From contig NZ_JACSQP010000008.1 of NCBI RefSeq assembly GCF_014836535.1, positions 51,844-115,843 on the forward strand: a stretch of 64,000 nt of DNA. Reading direction: 5' to 3'. The DNA is from Microbacterium pullorum. Its GTDB lineage: Bacteria > Actinomycetota > Actinomycetes > Actinomycetales > Microbacteriaceae. Both the position numbers and the translations under genes were made by a program. Shown one piece after another: positions 1 to 9,320 of this stretch (position 1 is its first letter; the number at the start of each line of letters is the position of its first letter). The notes below the pieces were generated by a model, which did not search any database, was not told the DNA's origin, and saw only the letters and a program-made list of their open reading frames with translations.

Positions 1-119
1 GCCGCGTGCAGCCGGGTGGGCACGTCGTGGAAGCGCAGCAGGCCGATCGCGGCGGTCAGGCACAGCGCCGCCCCGAGGAGGATCAGCACGACGGAGATGA
101 TGTCCAGCACGGCGTTCAT
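1..119 (-). CDS. mnhG: Na+/H+ antiporter subunit G, partial (MnhG/MrpG)
   Basis: This is the N-terminal part of the small membrane subunit G of a multisubunit Mrp-type cation/proton antiporter; the rest lies beyond the left edge. The visible residues begin MNAVLDIISVVLILLGAALC, a hydrophobic helix, followed by the family-typical GLLRFHDVPTRLHA stretch. Its ATG overlaps the stop codon of mnhF by four bases, so it is translated as the last visible gene of the antiporter operon. Only about 39 codons can be seen. Confidence 0.85.
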   Translation of the reverse strand, partial: MNAVLDIISVVLILLGAALCLTAAIGLLRFHDVPTRLHA

Positions 120-385
120 CGTTCGCTGTTGTCCCTTCTCGCGACGAAGCGCGCGATGGAGATCGATCCGAACACGCCCACCGCGGCGATGATCAGCAGC
201 ACCGGCAGCGTACGGGTGTGATGGTTGATGGCCATGTCGGCGCCGAGCAGGCACATCACGAGCGTCATCAGCACATCGGATGCCACGGCGCGGTCGAGGA
301 TCGACGGGCCCTTGATGATGCGCCACACCGTGAGTACACCCGACACGGCGAAGACGACGTAGATGACGATCAGCAGCGCACTCAT
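116..385 (-). CDS. mnhF: Na+/H+ antiporter subunit F (MnhF/MrpF)
   Basis: This 89-residue protein is the small F subunit of the Mrp antiporter. It has three hydrophobic helices, and the sequence RIIKGPSILDRAVASD after the first helix is typical of the family. The reading frame is open further upstream, but the ATG at 385 gives the normal length and overlaps the stop codon of mnhE by four bases, so that start was chosen. It forms part of the membrane complex that exchanges Na+ (or other cations) for protons. Confidence 0.88.
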   Translation of the reverse strand: MSALLIVIYVVFAVSGVLTVWRIIKGPSILDRAVASDVLMTLVMCLLGADMAINHHTRTLPVLLIIAAVGVFGSISIARFVARRDNSER

Positions 386-966
386 ACCGGGGTCCCCCCT
401 TCGCGCGGGGAATCGACCGCCGTCGCGCGGATCTTCTCCACCTGGGCGCGCGAGCCGACGGCGCGCACGATGCGCGCCTCCCACCCCTGGATGGCTCGGC
501 GCTGCATGCGCACGTCGTCATCACTGTCGACGCCGATCACGTGCAGATACAGGATGCGCCGGTCACGATCGGTCTCGACGACGAGCGACCCGGGGATGAG
601 CGAAGCGGTCACGCCCACGTGAGTCATGATGAGGTCGTCGTCGGTCACCAGCGGCACCGCGATGATCGCCGTGCCGGGATAGCGACGGGGATTGAGCACC
701 TGCCACGCGACCAGCAGCGACCCGCGCACGACGGCGCCGAAGAAGGTCACGACGAACACGAATCCGTACCAGAGGTTCACCCGCCCCGACAGCTCCACCG
801 GCGGCAGCCGGAACACGCGCGTGACGAAGAGGGCGACGACCAGTCCGGTGACGAACGCCAGCACCGTGAACTGGCCCCACAGCAGCATCCACAGGGCGAC
901 CAGCCACACCATGAACGGCATCTGCCGCCACGCCTGCGCCAGCACGGACTGCCGTTCGGGGCTCAC
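382..966 (-). CDS. mnhE: Na+/H+ antiporter subunit E (MnhE/MrpE)
   Basis: This 194-residue protein is subunit E of the Mrp antiporter. Two N-terminal membrane helices (about residues 14-50 and 65-85) precede a cytoplasmic domain with the family-typical TASLIPGSLVVE-like segment. The GTG start at 966 overlaps the mnhD stop codon (GTGA). The C-terminal tail of roughly 40 residues after VIGVDSDDD is somewhat longer than in minimal homologues. It acts with the other Mnh proteins in the cell membrane. Confidence 0.87.
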   Translation of the reverse strand: MSPERQSVLAQAWRQMPFMVWLVALWMLLWGQFTVLAFVTGLVVALFVTRVFRLPPVELSGRVNLWYGFVFVVTFFGAVVRGSLLVAWQVLNPRRYPGTAIIAVPLVTDDDLIMTHVGVTASLIPGSLVVETDRDRRILYLHVIGVDSDDDVRMQRRAIQGWEARIVRAVGSRAQVEKIRATAVDSPREGGTPV

Positions 967-2534
967 AGCTGCGTCCCCTCTTCCAGCTGCACGAGGGTCA
1001 CCGGGTCCATGAGCGATGCACCGACGCGCGCGCACACGTCGTAGAGCGGACCGGCGAAGACGGTGAGCGCGATCGTCACGGCGACCATGCCGGCGGTCGC
1101 GGCGGTCATGATGCGCGGGATCACCCGGCGACGCGTTTCGATGGCCGCGGCGGGCGCCCCGCCGAGGTACGAGATGCGCGCCTCGGTCTCGGACTCGCTG
1201 TGGTCGTCCTCGTCCTCGCGCCAGAACGACAGGTTCCAGGCCCGCATGAGCGAGTACAGCGTGAGCAGGCTCGTGATGATGCCGGCGACGATCAGCACCA
1301 TCATGAGCGGGGTGCCCACGGATGCCGCGGCGTCGAACAGCGCGAACTTGCCGATGAACCCCGAGAAGGGCGGCAGGCCGCCGAGGTTGATCGCGGGGAT
1401 GAAGTACAGCACGGCGAGCAGCGGAGCTGCGCGCATGAGGCCGCGCACCTTGAGGATCGACGTGGATCCCGCCCGGCGCTCCACGAGCCCGACAGCGAGG
1501 AACAGCGTCGTCTGCACCACGATGTGGTGCACCGTGTAGTAGATGGTCGCGCCGATGGCGGCGGGGGTGGCGATCGCGAGCCCGAACACCATGTAGCCGA
1601 TGTGACTGACGAGGGTGAACGACAGGATGCGTTTGAGCTCGGCCTGCGCGACGGCGCCGAGCACCCCCACGATCATGGTCGCCAGCGCCACGATGAGCAG
1701 CAGGGTGTTGACGTCGTTGTCGCGGAAGATCTGCGTCTCGGTGCGGATCATCGCGTAGACGCCGACCTTGGTCAGCAGGCCCGCGAACACCGCCGTGACC
1801 GGCGCGGGCGCGGTCGGGTAGGAGTCCGGCAGCCAGAACGACAACGGGAAGACGGCGGCTTTGATGCTGAACGCCAGCAGCAGCAGGATGTGCAGCACGA
1901 GTTGCGTCTGCTGCGGCAGTTCGCTCATCCGCTGCGACAGCTGCGCCATGTTCACCGTGCCCAGCGCCCCGTAGATGGCGGCGATGGCCGAGAGGAACAG
2001 AATCGACGACACGAGCGAGACCACGATGTAGACGACACCGGTGCGGATGCGCGACTCGGTGCCACCCAGGGTGATGAGCACGTACGAGGCGACCAGCAGG
2101 ATCTCGAAACCGACGTAGAGGTTGAACAGGTCGCCCGCGATGAAGGCGTTGAAGATGCCCGCCGCGAGGATCAGATACGACGGGTGGAAGATCGACACCG
2201 GCGTCTCGTCGTCGCCGTCGGCGGCGCCCTGGCCGACCGAGAACAGCAGCACCGCCAGCAGCACGATGCTGGACACGACCACCAGCAGCGCGGCGAGCCG
2301 GTCGACGTAGAGCACGATGCCGAACGGGATCGGCCACCCACCCACCGACACCGCGAACGGCACATCGGAGGAGTCCACCGCCACCAGCAGCACCGCAGCG
2401 ATGATGCAGACGAGGGTCAGGGTGATGATCGAGACGACCACCTGCGTGCGACGATGACGGCCGGCGATGAGGGCCACCGCGGCACCCAGCAGCGGCAGGG
2501 TCACCAGCAGCGGGACGAGGGTGTTCAGTGTCAT
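963..2534 (-). CDS. mnhD: Na+/H+ antiporter subunit D (MnhD/MrpD)
   Basis: This 523-residue polytopic membrane protein is subunit D, related to the proton-pumping subunits of complex I (NuoM/NuoN type). It has about 14 hydrophobic helices. The conserved loop KAAVFPLSFWLPDSYPTAP, in the middle of the antiporter domain, carries the conserved lysine. The ATG at 2534 overlaps the mnhC stop by four bases and starts directly with a membrane helix (MTLNTLVPLLVTLPLLGAAV). It is one of the two large ion-translocating subunits. Confidence 0.9.
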   Translation of the reverse strand: MTLNTLVPLLVTLPLLGAAVALIAGRHRRTQVVVSIITLTLVCIIAAVLLVAVDSSDVPFAVSVGGWPIPFGIVLYVDRLAALLVVVSSIVLLAVLLFSVGQGAADGDDETPVSIFHPSYLILAAGIFNAFIAGDLFNLYVGFEILLVASYVLITLGGTESRIRTGVVYIVVSLVSSILFLSAIAAIYGALGTVNMAQLSQRMSELPQQTQLVLHILLLLAFSIKAAVFPLSFWLPDSYPTAPAPVTAVFAGLLTKVGVYAMIRTETQIFRDNDVNTLLLIVALATMIVGVLGAVAQAELKRILSFTLVSHIGYMVFGLAIATPAAIGATIYYTVHHIVVQTTLFLAVGLVERRAGSTSILKVRGLMRAAPLLAVLYFIPAINLGGLPPFSGFIGKFALFDAAASVGTPLMMVLIVAGIITSLLTLYSLMRAWNLSFWREDEDDHSESETEARISYLGGAPAAAIETRRRVIPRIMTAATAGMVAVTIALTVFAGPLYDVCARVGASLMDPVTLVQLEEGTQL

Positions 2535-3064
2535 CGCCCACCTCCTGCGTCGGGCCGGTCGGTGGGGGCGTCGTCGCGCAAGCCGGGGACGTCCTTCGCG
2601 TGGAGCACCGTGATGGGTGCGGTCTCGACGCCGACGAAGTCCGTCGTCGCCTCCTCGTCGTCGTCGGTGACCTCGTCGTCCATCGAGTCCTCGTCCACCG
2701 CACTGCGCTCGCGCACGGCGCGGTCCTCGGCGTCGTCCTCGACGGTGTCGGCCTGGCCGAGCTGCCACGAGCGGTAGATGAGGGCGAGGAGGAACGCCGA
2801 CACCGCGAAGGTGATGACGATGGCCGTCAGGGTGAGCGCCTGCGGCAGCGGGTCGCTGACCCGCTCATCCCCGGATCCGCCTTCGCCGCCGAAGAACGGC
2901 GCCGCACCGGGCTCGCCCATGACGATCAGCAGGAAGAGGTTCGCGGCGTTTCCCAGCAGCAGGAAGCCGATGAGCACGCGGGTCAGGCTGCGCTCGAGCA
3001 TCGCGTAGACACCGGCGGCGAACAGCACCGCCATGATCACGATGAGGGTCAGTGAGACATCCAC
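2531..3064 (-). CDS. mnhC: Na+/H+ antiporter subunit C (MnhC/MrpC)
   Basis: This 177-residue protein is subunit C, homologous to NuoK. It has three membrane helices in the first 100 residues (GVYAMLERSLTRVLIGFLLL is typical) and then a long acidic tail rich in D and E. At 177 residues it is longer than the usual length of about 115, because of that tail. Its start overlaps the end of the upstream mnhA-B fusion by 16 bases, and its stop overlaps the start of mnhD, indicating tight translational coupling. Confidence 0.88.
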   Translation of the reverse strand: MDVSLTLIVIMAVLFAAGVYAMLERSLTRVLIGFLLLGNAANLFLLIVMGEPGAAPFFGGEGGSGDERVSDPLPQALTLTAIVITFAVSAFLLALIYRSWQLGQADTVEDDAEDRAVRERSAVDEDSMDDEVTDDDEEATTDFVGVETAPITVLHAKDVPGLRDDAPTDRPDAGGGR

Positions 3065-5994
3065 GGCGCACTCACCCCCCGGTCACGCAATTCCTGCGTC
3101 TGTCGGTCGACTTCGGCGCCGAGGCTGCGCAGCACGTCGAGCACGAGGCCGATGACGACGAGGTAGACCCCGATATCGAAGATCGTGGAGCTGACGAACT
3201 CGACGTGTCCGATCAACGGAAGCTCCGCTTCCCAGAACGTGCTCGTCAGTGGTGGGGCGCCGAAGAACAGCGGCACGACGGCGCAGCCGATCGCGAGCGC
3301 CATACCCACACCCAGCAGACGCCCGGCGTCGGTGGGCGCCGCGGCGCCCAGCTCGTACCGGCCGCCCGCGACGTAGCGCATGACCAGTCCCATACCGGCC
3401 ACGAGGCCGCCGGCGAAGCCGCCGCCGGGCAGGTTGTGACCGGCGAACAGCAGGTAGATCGAGACGACCATGATCGTGTGGAACAGCACCCGCACGATCA
3501 CTTCGAGCATGATCGAGCGGTTCTCCGGACGCACGCGCTGTCCACCGACCAGCCACGTGCGCGGCGCGCCACGGTTGGCCGCTGTCTGCGGCCGGGGCCC
3601 GTCGGCGGTGTCCACCAGCAGGCGCCGATTGCGGGCGGCCGACACCGGCAGCGGCGCGACGGCGCGCGAGAGCATGTCGGCGCGATGCGTGACGAAGACG
3701 AGGGATGCCACTCCCGTGGCGGCGAGGATGAGCACCGAGAGCTCCCCCATGGTGTCCCAGCCGCGCAGGTCCACCAACGCGACGTTGACGACGTTCCTGC
3801 CGTGACCGAGCTCGTACGCGAGCTCGGGGAACGCGTCGGAGATGGGGGCGTGCACACGCGCACCGGTCGCGACGATGGCGACCATCGCCATCGTGAGACC
3901 GACGCCGGCGGCCAGCACCGCCCGGGCGACCGGCAGCACCGAGGCGTTGTGCTCACCGAGCCGTGCCGGGATGCGTCGCAGCACCAGCGCGAAGGCGACC
4001 AGGGTCACCGTTTCGACGAGCACCTGGGTGAGCGCGAGGTCGGGCGCACCGCTCGTCGCGAACAGCAGCACCATGCCGAAGCCGGTCACCGAGACCAGCA
4101 CCACACCGGTGTAGCGCTTGCGGGCGCGCACCGCGACGATGCCGGCGACGATCATCATGGGAGCCACGAGCACCTGGATCGGGGACTGCCAGGCGTCGAG
4201 GCTCATCTGCCATTCGGGCGAGGCGAGCAGCACCGTGCCCTCTGCGGCGACCAGCACGACGAAGATCGTGCCGACGTACACCGGCAGCGACCCGCGCTGG
4301 GTGACGGTGACGGTGATCACCGCGAGGCGGGCGATGGAGCGAAGCACCGTGTTGTAGACCTCGGCCGCGGTGAACGGCAGCACCCGACGGGGCATCCCGA
4401 CGCGACGCACGAGCCAGAACAGCGCCGCACCGGCGGCGATCGAGCCGAGCGAGAGGAACAGCGCCGGCTCCAGCCCGTGCCAGAGCGCGAGGTGGTACGC
4501 GTACTCGGGGGCGGCGACACCCGGACTCGCGACCGCAGCGGTGTCGGCGTAGGTCGCGAGCGCCGTGTCGAGCAGGGGCGCGGCGACGCCGGCGACCACC
4601 GTCATCCCCGCCAGCAGCACCGGCGCGCTCAGGAATCCGATGGGCGGATCAGGCCATTCCGTCCGCGGCATATCATTGCCCGCGGCATCCTTCTTGGTCC
4701 AGAACGCACCCCAGATGAAGCGGATGCCGTAGGCGGCGGTCAGCACGGAACCCAGGACGATCCCGATGAGGCCCACGATCGCCCACACCTGTCCTGATGC
4801 GCCCTCGGCGAGGAAGGCCGTGAGTGCCGCCTCCTTCGCGACGAAGCCGACAGTGGGGATGAATCCCACCATCGAGGCGATGGCGATGGTCGAGAACACC
4901 GCGAGCACGGGCGCCTGCCTGCCGACCCCGGAGAGCTCTCCGATGTCGCGGGTGGACAGCTGCCGGTCGACGACGCCGACCACCAGGAACAGGGCCGACT
5001 TGAACATCGCGTGACTGATCAGCAGCGCCAGCCCCGCCAGCGCGGCGTCTCGCGTGCCGTAGCCGAGCACGGCGGTGAGCATGCCGAGCTGACTCACCGT
5101 GCCGAAGGCCAGGATGCGCTTGAGGTCGGATTCGCGCAGCGCCTGGATGCCGCCGATGAGCATCGTGAGGATGCCGAGGCCGACCACGATCGGCCGCCAC
5201 GGGGCGGCGATCGCGAACACCGGCGCGAGTCGCGCGATGAGATAGATGCCGGCCTTGACCATGGCCGCGGCGTGCAGGTAGGCACTGACCGGCGTCGGCG
5301 CCGCCATGGCCCCGGGCAGCCAGAAGTGGAACGGGAAGATCGCCGACTTGCTGAGTGCGCCGACGAGCATGAGCACGAGGGCGGCGTCGATGACGGGACC
5401 GGTGGGGGCGAGCTCCAGGATGCCGGAGAGGCTCGTGGTGCCGGTGTCGACGACCATGAGCACGACGCCGATCAGCATGATCAAACCGCCGAGGGTGGTC
5501 ACCAGCAGCGCCTGCAGGGCGGCTCGGCGGCTCGCGCCACGGCGGTGGTAGAAGCCGATGAGCAGGTAGGACAGCACGCTCGTGACTTCCCACAGCATGA
5601 CGAGCACGACGATGTCGTCGGTGAGGACCAACCCGTACATGGCGCCGGCGAACGCCAGCAGCACGGCGCAGAACTGGCCGACGCCGTCGCGCTTGCCGTC
5701 GAAGTACCAGCGGCAGTAGATCATCACGAGCGCGCCGACGGCGGTGACGATGAGTGCCATCACCCAGCCGAGGGTGTCCATGCGCATCGACACCGAGATG
5801 TCCAGCGCCGGGATCCACGAGAACGTCTCGAACGGCGGGTCATCCGACAGCGCGCGCGGCGTGAGCGTCAGCGTGTGCGCGAAGGCGACGATCGGGAGGG
5901 CGGCGGCGGCATAGAACGCCCGCGCGCCGAAGCGGCTGACGAGCCACGGCAGCATCAGCGGAAGTATTGCGAACGCGCCGAGCACCATCAGCAT
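3049..5994 (-). CDS. mnhA: Na+/H+ antiporter subunit A-B fusion (MnhA-MnhB)
   Basis: This 981-residue membrane protein is the first gene of the antiporter operon. About residues 1-770 are the NuoL-like MnhA part with the conserved SAIFPFHFWLPGAMAAPTP loop; the last ~145 residues are an MnhB domain (FAGHNLPGGGFAGGLVAGMG). MnhA and MnhB are separate proteins in Bacillus and Staphylococcus but are often fused in actinobacteria. A Shine-Dalgarno sequence GAGGAGG lies about 7 bases before the ATG. The complex exports cations in exchange for protons and supports pH and salt tolerance. Confidence 0.92.
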   Translation of the reverse strand: MLMVLGAFAILPLMLPWLVSRFGARAFYAAAALPIVAFAHTLTLTPRALSDDPPFETFSWIPALDISVSMRMDTLGWVMALIVTAVGALVMIYCRWYFDGKRDGVGQFCAVLLAFAGAMYGLVLTDDIVVLVMLWEVTSVLSYLLIGFYHRRGASRRAALQALLVTTLGGLIMLIGVVLMVVDTGTTSLSGILELAPTGPVIDAALVLMLVGALSKSAIFPFHFWLPGAMAAPTPVSAYLHAAAMVKAGIYLIARLAPVFAIAAPWRPIVVGLGILTMLIGGIQALRESDLKRILAFGTVSQLGMLTAVLGYGTRDAALAGLALLISHAMFKSALFLVVGVVDRQLSTRDIGELSGVGRQAPVLAVFSTIAIASMVGFIPTVGFVAKEAALTAFLAEGASGQVWAIVGLIGIVLGSVLTAAYGIRFIWGAFWTKKDAAGNDMPRTEWPDPPIGFLSAPVLLAGMTVVAGVAAPLLDTALATYADTAAVASPGVAAPEYAYHLALWHGLEPALFLSLGSIAAGAALFWLVRRVGMPRRVLPFTAAEVYNTVLRSIARLAVITVTVTQRGSLPVYVGTIFVVLVAAEGTVLLASPEWQMSLDAWQSPIQVLVAPMMIVAGIVAVRARKRYTGVVLVSVTGFGMVLLFATSGAPDLALTQVLVETVTLVAFALVLRRIPARLGEHNASVLPVARAVLAAGVGLTMAMVAIVATGARVHAPISDAFPELAYELGHGRNVVNVALVDLRGWDTMGELSVLILAATGVASLVFVTHRADMLSRAVAPLPVSAARNRRLLVDTADGPRPQTAANRGAPRTWLVGGQRVRPENRSIMLEVIVRVLFHTIMVVSIYLLFAGHNLPGGGFAGGLVAGMGLVMRYVAGGRYELGAAAPTDAGRLLGVGMALAIGCAVVPLFFGAPPLTSTFWEAELPLIGHVEFVSSTIFDIGVYLVVIGLVLDVLRSLGAEVDRQTQELRDRGVSAPWMSH

Positions 5995-6049
5995 TCGCGG
6001 CCTCCTCAGGGGTCGCGGCCAGAGGCGCGGGCGTGCAGGATCGTGATCC

Positions 6050-6055
6050 AGTCTA
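6050..6055 (-). promoter_or_regulatory. Candidate -10 box of the mnh operon
   Basis: TAGACT on the minus strand fits the actinobacterial -10 consensus TANNNT and lies about 56 bases upstream of mnhA. No convincing -35 hexamer is visible at the standard distance. It is the only good -10 match between mnhA and the lacI-type gene. Confidence 0.45.
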
Positions 6056-6087
6056 CCGGCCCGATGGTGCGACCGACGCCGTCGGGG

Positions 6088-7146
6088 TCAGGATCCGAGC
6101 GGCGGAGCGGTCGTATTCCCTTCGCGGAACACACTGCTGAAACACACCGAGGGCGCGTCCCGTTCGGCCAGCATCGCCACGACGGCTTCGCCTGCGGCAC
6201 GCCCCTTCTCCGTCGCCGGCTGCACCATCGTGGTGAGCAGGGAGGGCGCCAGGCCGTCGACGTCGATGCCGTCGAAGCCGGTGACGCTCAGGTCGTCGGG
6301 CACCGTGAGTCCGCACTCCGCCGCGGCCCGCAGCACGCCCGCCGCGAGCAGATCGCTCTGCGCGAGCACCGCCGTCGGCCGCTGCTGCGCGTCGCCGAGG
6401 ATCGCGCGCCCGGCCGCGAGCCCCGCATCGATCGAGCTGGCGGTCGCCGCATATGCGGGGGCGTCGGGGTAGACGTCACGCACGCCGTCGAGGCGGTGCC
6501 GCGTGACGTCGACCGTGATCTCGTGTCGGCGGCGCTCATCGATCCACCCCGGGTCGCTCTGACCGCTCGTGGGGAGTGTCACGAGGGCGACGTCGGTGTG
6601 CCCGAGGGAGCGGAGGTGGCTGGCGAGGGAGCGCTGCGCCTCGCGGTTGTCCAGGATCACGCGAGGCACATCGGGGCCGGCATCGCCCTCGACCACGACC
6701 ACGGGAATGCCGCGGGCCCGCAGCGTCGCGAGCGAATCGGCCATGCCGGGCGTGCAGCCCACCAGCACGGCGGCGTCGATCGGGGCCGTGGTCAGCGATG
6801 CTCCGGGCGAATCCCCCTCGACGCCTTCGCGCAGCAGCAGCAGACCAGCGTCGATCGGGGCGACGGCATCGGCGAGGCCGTCCATCATCAGTCGGATCAC
6901 GGGGTCGAGGAACGCGGTGCCCAGCGGACCCTGGAAGACGACGCCGACGATGCCGGAACGGCCTCGTCGGAGCGAGGCGGCACGCGGATCGGGCCCGCTG
7001 TAGCCGAGGGTGGCGGCGGCATCCATCACCCGCCGGCGCGTGGCATCCGATACGGGCGTCTTGCCGCTGAACACCACCGACGCGGTCGACGGCGACACCC
7101 CCGCCGAGCGGGCGACGTCGGCGATCGTTGCGCGGCGTGTGCTCAT
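6088..7146 (-). CDS. LacI-family transcriptional regulator
   Basis: This 352-residue protein has an N-terminal LacI helix-turn-helix (TIADVARSAGVSPSTASVVF, residues 8-27) followed by the hinge and a periplasmic-binding-protein-like sensor domain from about residue 60. LacI proteins repress genes, usually for sugar uptake, until an effector binds. The gene is divergent from an MFS transporter gene 55 bases away, and a perfect palindrome with the LacI-type central CG lies between them, so autoregulation and control of the transporter are likely. The effector cannot be told from the sequence. Confidence 0.88.
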   Translation of the reverse strand: MSTRRATIADVARSAGVSPSTASVVFSGKTPVSDATRRRVMDAAATLGYSGPDPRAASLRRGRSGIVGVVFQGPLGTAFLDPVIRLMMDGLADAVAPIDAGLLLLREGVEGDSPGASLTTAPIDAAVLVGCTPGMADSLATLRARGIPVVVVEGDAGPDVPRVILDNREAQRSLASHLRSLGHTDVALVTLPTSGQSDPGWIDERRRHEITVDVTRHRLDGVRDVYPDAPAYAATASSIDAGLAAGRAILGDAQQRPTAVLAQSDLLAAGVLRAAAECGLTVPDDLSVTGFDGIDVDGLAPSLLTTMVQPATEKGRAAGEAVVAMLAERDAPSVCFSSVFREGNTTAPPLGS

Positions 7147-7155
7147 GTCTCCACG

Positions 7156-7195
7156 ATGCTACGCGGTCGGCGGCGTCGAATCGATTCGGTACGCT
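7156..7195. promoter_or_regulatory. Divergent promoters with LacI-type operator
   Basis: CGAATCGATTCG at 7177-7188 is a perfect 12-bp palindrome with a central CG, as in LacI-family operators. It lies between a minus-strand -10 box TAGCAT (7156-7161) serving the regulator gene and a plus-strand -10 box TACGCT (7190-7195), 6 bases before the GTG of the transporter gene. A repressor bound there would block both promoters. Confidence 0.6.
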
Positions 7196-7201
7196 GACTC
7201 G

Positions 7202-8449
7202 GTGAATACCGCCCTGTCTCGCCGTGGGTTCGTGCGCTGGCGCACCGCCATCTTCGCGATCTTCGCCGCCAGCGGCTTGAGCATTGCAACGTGGGCCTCG
7301 CGCGTGCCGTCGATCAAAGCCGACCTCGGCATCGAGAACAGCCAGATCGGTCTGATGCTGCTGGCGATGGGCGTCGCCTCGATCCTGGGGCTGTCGGCAT
7401 CGTCGGTGATCATCGCCCGCTTCGGCACGCGCACCGGCATGCTCGGCGCGATGATCGTCTTCGCCGCCGGCGTCGCCCTCATCGGCATCGGCACCAACCT
7501 CGCGCCGTCGGTGGCGGTCGTGCTGGTCGGCCTCGCGCTCTTCGGCTTCGGCAACGGCTCGGTCGACGTCATGATGAACGTCGAGGGCGCCGCGATCGAG
7601 ACGCAGTCCTCCAAGACGCTGCTGCCGCTGTTCCACGCGTTCTTCAGCGTGGGCACGGTGCTCGGCGCGGGCCTCGGCGCCCTCGCCGCGAGCCTTGAGA
7701 TCAACGTCTTCACCCACACCGCGGTCGTGACCGCGCTCATCGTCGTGGTCGCCTTCGTCGCGCACGCGAACGTCCCCGTGCACGTCGGGGCCGACGCCCC
7801 GCAGACGCATGCCGACGCCCCCCGCCCCGCGTGGCGGACCCGCCTCGCCGCCTCACTGTCGGCCTGGCGCGAGCCGCGCACCTATGCACTGGGCGTCGTC
7901 ATGCTCGGCATGGCCTTCGCCGAAGGCGGCGCCAACGACTGGCTCGCCCTCGGCGTGAGCGAGGACCACGGCGGCGGCGACGCCCTCGGGGCGACCGCCC
8001 TCATGGTGTTCTCGGTGGCGATGACCGTCGTCCGGGTGGTGGGCGGCCCGCTCGTGGACCGCTTCGGCCGCGTGGCGACGCTGCGCGTGCTCGCGGTGAC
8101 GGCCACCGCCGGCATCGTGCTGTTCATCCTCGCACCCACCCTGCCGCTCGTCTTCGTCGGGGCGGCGCTGTGGGGCATGGGCGCGTCGCTCGGCTTCCCG
8201 CTCGGCATGTCGGCGGCCGCCGACGACCCTGCCAGGGCCGCGGCCCGCGTGAGCGCTGCGGCGACGATCGGCTACGTCGCCTTCCTCTGCGGCCCGCCGG
8301 TGCTCGGCTTCATCAGCGACCAGATCGGTCTGCTCAACACCCTCTACATCGTCGTCGCGCTGGTCGTGGCATCCGGACTCGCCTCGGGCGCCGCCCGGCC
8401 GACGGCCGGATCCACGGTGGGCGTCGGGCGCCGCGTCGAGCACGGGTAG
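7202..8449 (+). CDS. Major facilitator superfamily transporter
   Basis: This 415-residue protein has about 12 membrane helices. GLSIATWASRVPSIKADLGI near the N-terminus resembles the YbjJ-type MFS group (fucose-permease-like architecture). The GTG at 7202 was chosen because a TACGCT -10 box ends 6 bases before it and the protein then starts shortly before the first helix. The divergent LacI-type gene probably controls it, which suggests uptake or export of a sugar or related compound. The substrate is unknown. Its stop codon overlaps the -10 box of nucS. Confidence 0.85.
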   Translation: MNTALSRRGFVRWRTAIFAIFAASGLSIATWASRVPSIKADLGIENSQIGLMLLAMGVASILGLSASSVIIARFGTRTGMLGAMIVFAAGVALIGIGTNLAPSVAVVLVGLALFGFGNGSVDVMMNVEGAAIETQSSKTLLPLFHAFFSVGTVLGAGLGALAASLEINVFTHTAVVTALIVVVAFVAHANVPVHVGADAPQTHADAPRPAWRTRLAASLSAWREPRTYALGVVMLGMAFAEGGANDWLALGVSEDHGGGDALGATALMVFSVAMTVVRVVGGPLVDRFGRVATLRVLAVTATAGIVLFILAPTLPLVFVGAALWGMGASLGFPLGMSAAADDPARAAARVSAAATIGYVAFLCGPPVLGFISDQIGLLNTLYIVVALVVASGLASGAARPTAGSTVGVGRRVEHG

Positions 8450-8452
8450 GCT
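8447..8452 (+). promoter_or_regulatory. -10 box of nucS, leaderless type
   Basis: TAGGCT ends 6 bases before the GTG of nucS, so transcription should begin at or next to the start codon. The first three bases are also the stop codon of the transporter gene. Confidence 0.55.
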
Positions 8453-8458
8453 CGACGG

Positions 8459-9157
8459 GTGCGTTTGGTCATCGCCCGCTGTTCCGTCGATTACGCGGGG
8501 CGCTTGAATGCGCACCTGCCCACTGCGACGCGCCTGCTCGTCCACAAGGGCGACGGGAGCCTGCTCATCCACTCCGACGGCGGCTCGTACAAGCCGCTGA
8601 ACTGGATGAGCCCGCCGTGCACCCTCACCGTCGAGCCGCCCGCTGAGGCGGGTGAGGACGAGGAGCAGATCGTCGAGCAGTGGCGCGTCACCCACGCGAA
8701 GTCCGGCGACTCGCTCGTCGTGCGCATCTACGAGGTGCTGCACGACTCGTCGCACGAACTGGGCGTCGATCCCGGCTTGGTGAAGGACGGCGTCGAAGCC
8801 GATCTGCAGCGGCTGCTGGCCGAGCAGGTCGGGGTGATCGGCGACGGACTGACCCTCGTGCGGCGCGAATTCCCCACCGCGATCGGGCCGGTCGACCTGC
8901 TGCTGCGCGACCCCGCCGGCGGCACGATCGCCGTCGAGGTGAAGCGCCGGGGCGACATCGACGGCGTCGAGCAGCTCACCCGCTACCTCGAGCTGCTGGG
9001 CCGCGACCCGCACCTCGCACCGGTGACGGGCGTGTTCGCCGCGCAGGAGATCAAGCCGCAGGCGCGGGTGCTGGCCGCCGACCGCGGCATCCGCTGCGTG
9101 ACGCTGGACTACGACGAGATGAAGGGCATCGACTCCGGCGCCCCCCGCCTCTTCTGA
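8459..9157 (+). CDS. nucS: Mismatch-specific endonuclease NucS/EndoMS
   Basis: This 232-residue protein matches the NucS family, which performs mismatch repair in actinobacteria lacking MutS/MutL. The N-terminal half ([16 protein letters not shown]) is the DNA-binding and dimerisation part. The C-terminal half is a PD-(D/E)xK nuclease with D146, E160 and K162 (motif IAVEVKRRG). The protein ends in APRLF, resembling the C-terminal sliding-clamp-binding tail known in this family. The clamp gene dnaN is elsewhere in this window. The GTG start fits the -10 box just upstream. Confidence 0.93.
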   Translation: MRLVIARCSVDYAGRLNAHLPTATRLLVHKGDGSLLIHSDGGSYKPLNWMSPPCTLTVEPPAEAGEDEEQIVEQWRVTHAKSGDSLVVRIYEVLHDSSHELGVDPGLVKDGVEADLQRLLAEQVGVIGDGLTLVRREFPTAIGPVDLLLRDPAGGTIAVEVKRRGDIDGVEQLTRYLELLGRDPHLAPVTGVFAAQEIKPQARVLAADRGIRCVTLDYDEMKGIDSGAPRLF

Positions 9158-9189
9158 CGCACCCCCTCGCCGCCGCCCCCCTCTCCCGC

Positions 9190-9256
9190 TGAGACGACAT
9201 CTGGCGGACGAGACAACGGTCGTCACCCACTGTCTCGGCCACCCACTGTCGTCTCA
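9190..9256. repeat. 67-bp palindromic repeat, copy 1
   Basis: The outer arms TGAGACGACA (9190-9199) and TGTCGTCTCA (9247-9256) are perfect inverted repeats. A second, nearly matching pair of arms carries CGAGACA/TGTCTCG inside, leaving a 15-base centre. The element starts 32 bases after the nucS stop codon. Three other copies of identical length lie at 12284, 54444 and 58090. Confidence 0.85.
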
Positions 9257-9320
9257 CCGCCCAAGGGCGGGGCGGGGCGGGCGAAGGGCGGGAGGGCGCA
9301 GGGCGGAATAGGGTGGGGGG

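Noticed and set aside
382..2703. A very long alternative frame across mnhE and mnhD, and similar long frames opposite gyrA, gyrB and mnhA.
   Set aside because: These are by-products of high GC content. Their arginine- and proline- or histidine-rich translations lack any family resemblance except where they join the true mnhE frame.
9190..9256. The 67-bp repeats considered as ordinary intrinsic terminators.
   Set aside because: They lack T-tracts, have nested double arms of fixed length and share flanking sequence, which is unusual for independent terminators. A role in ending transcripts is still possible.
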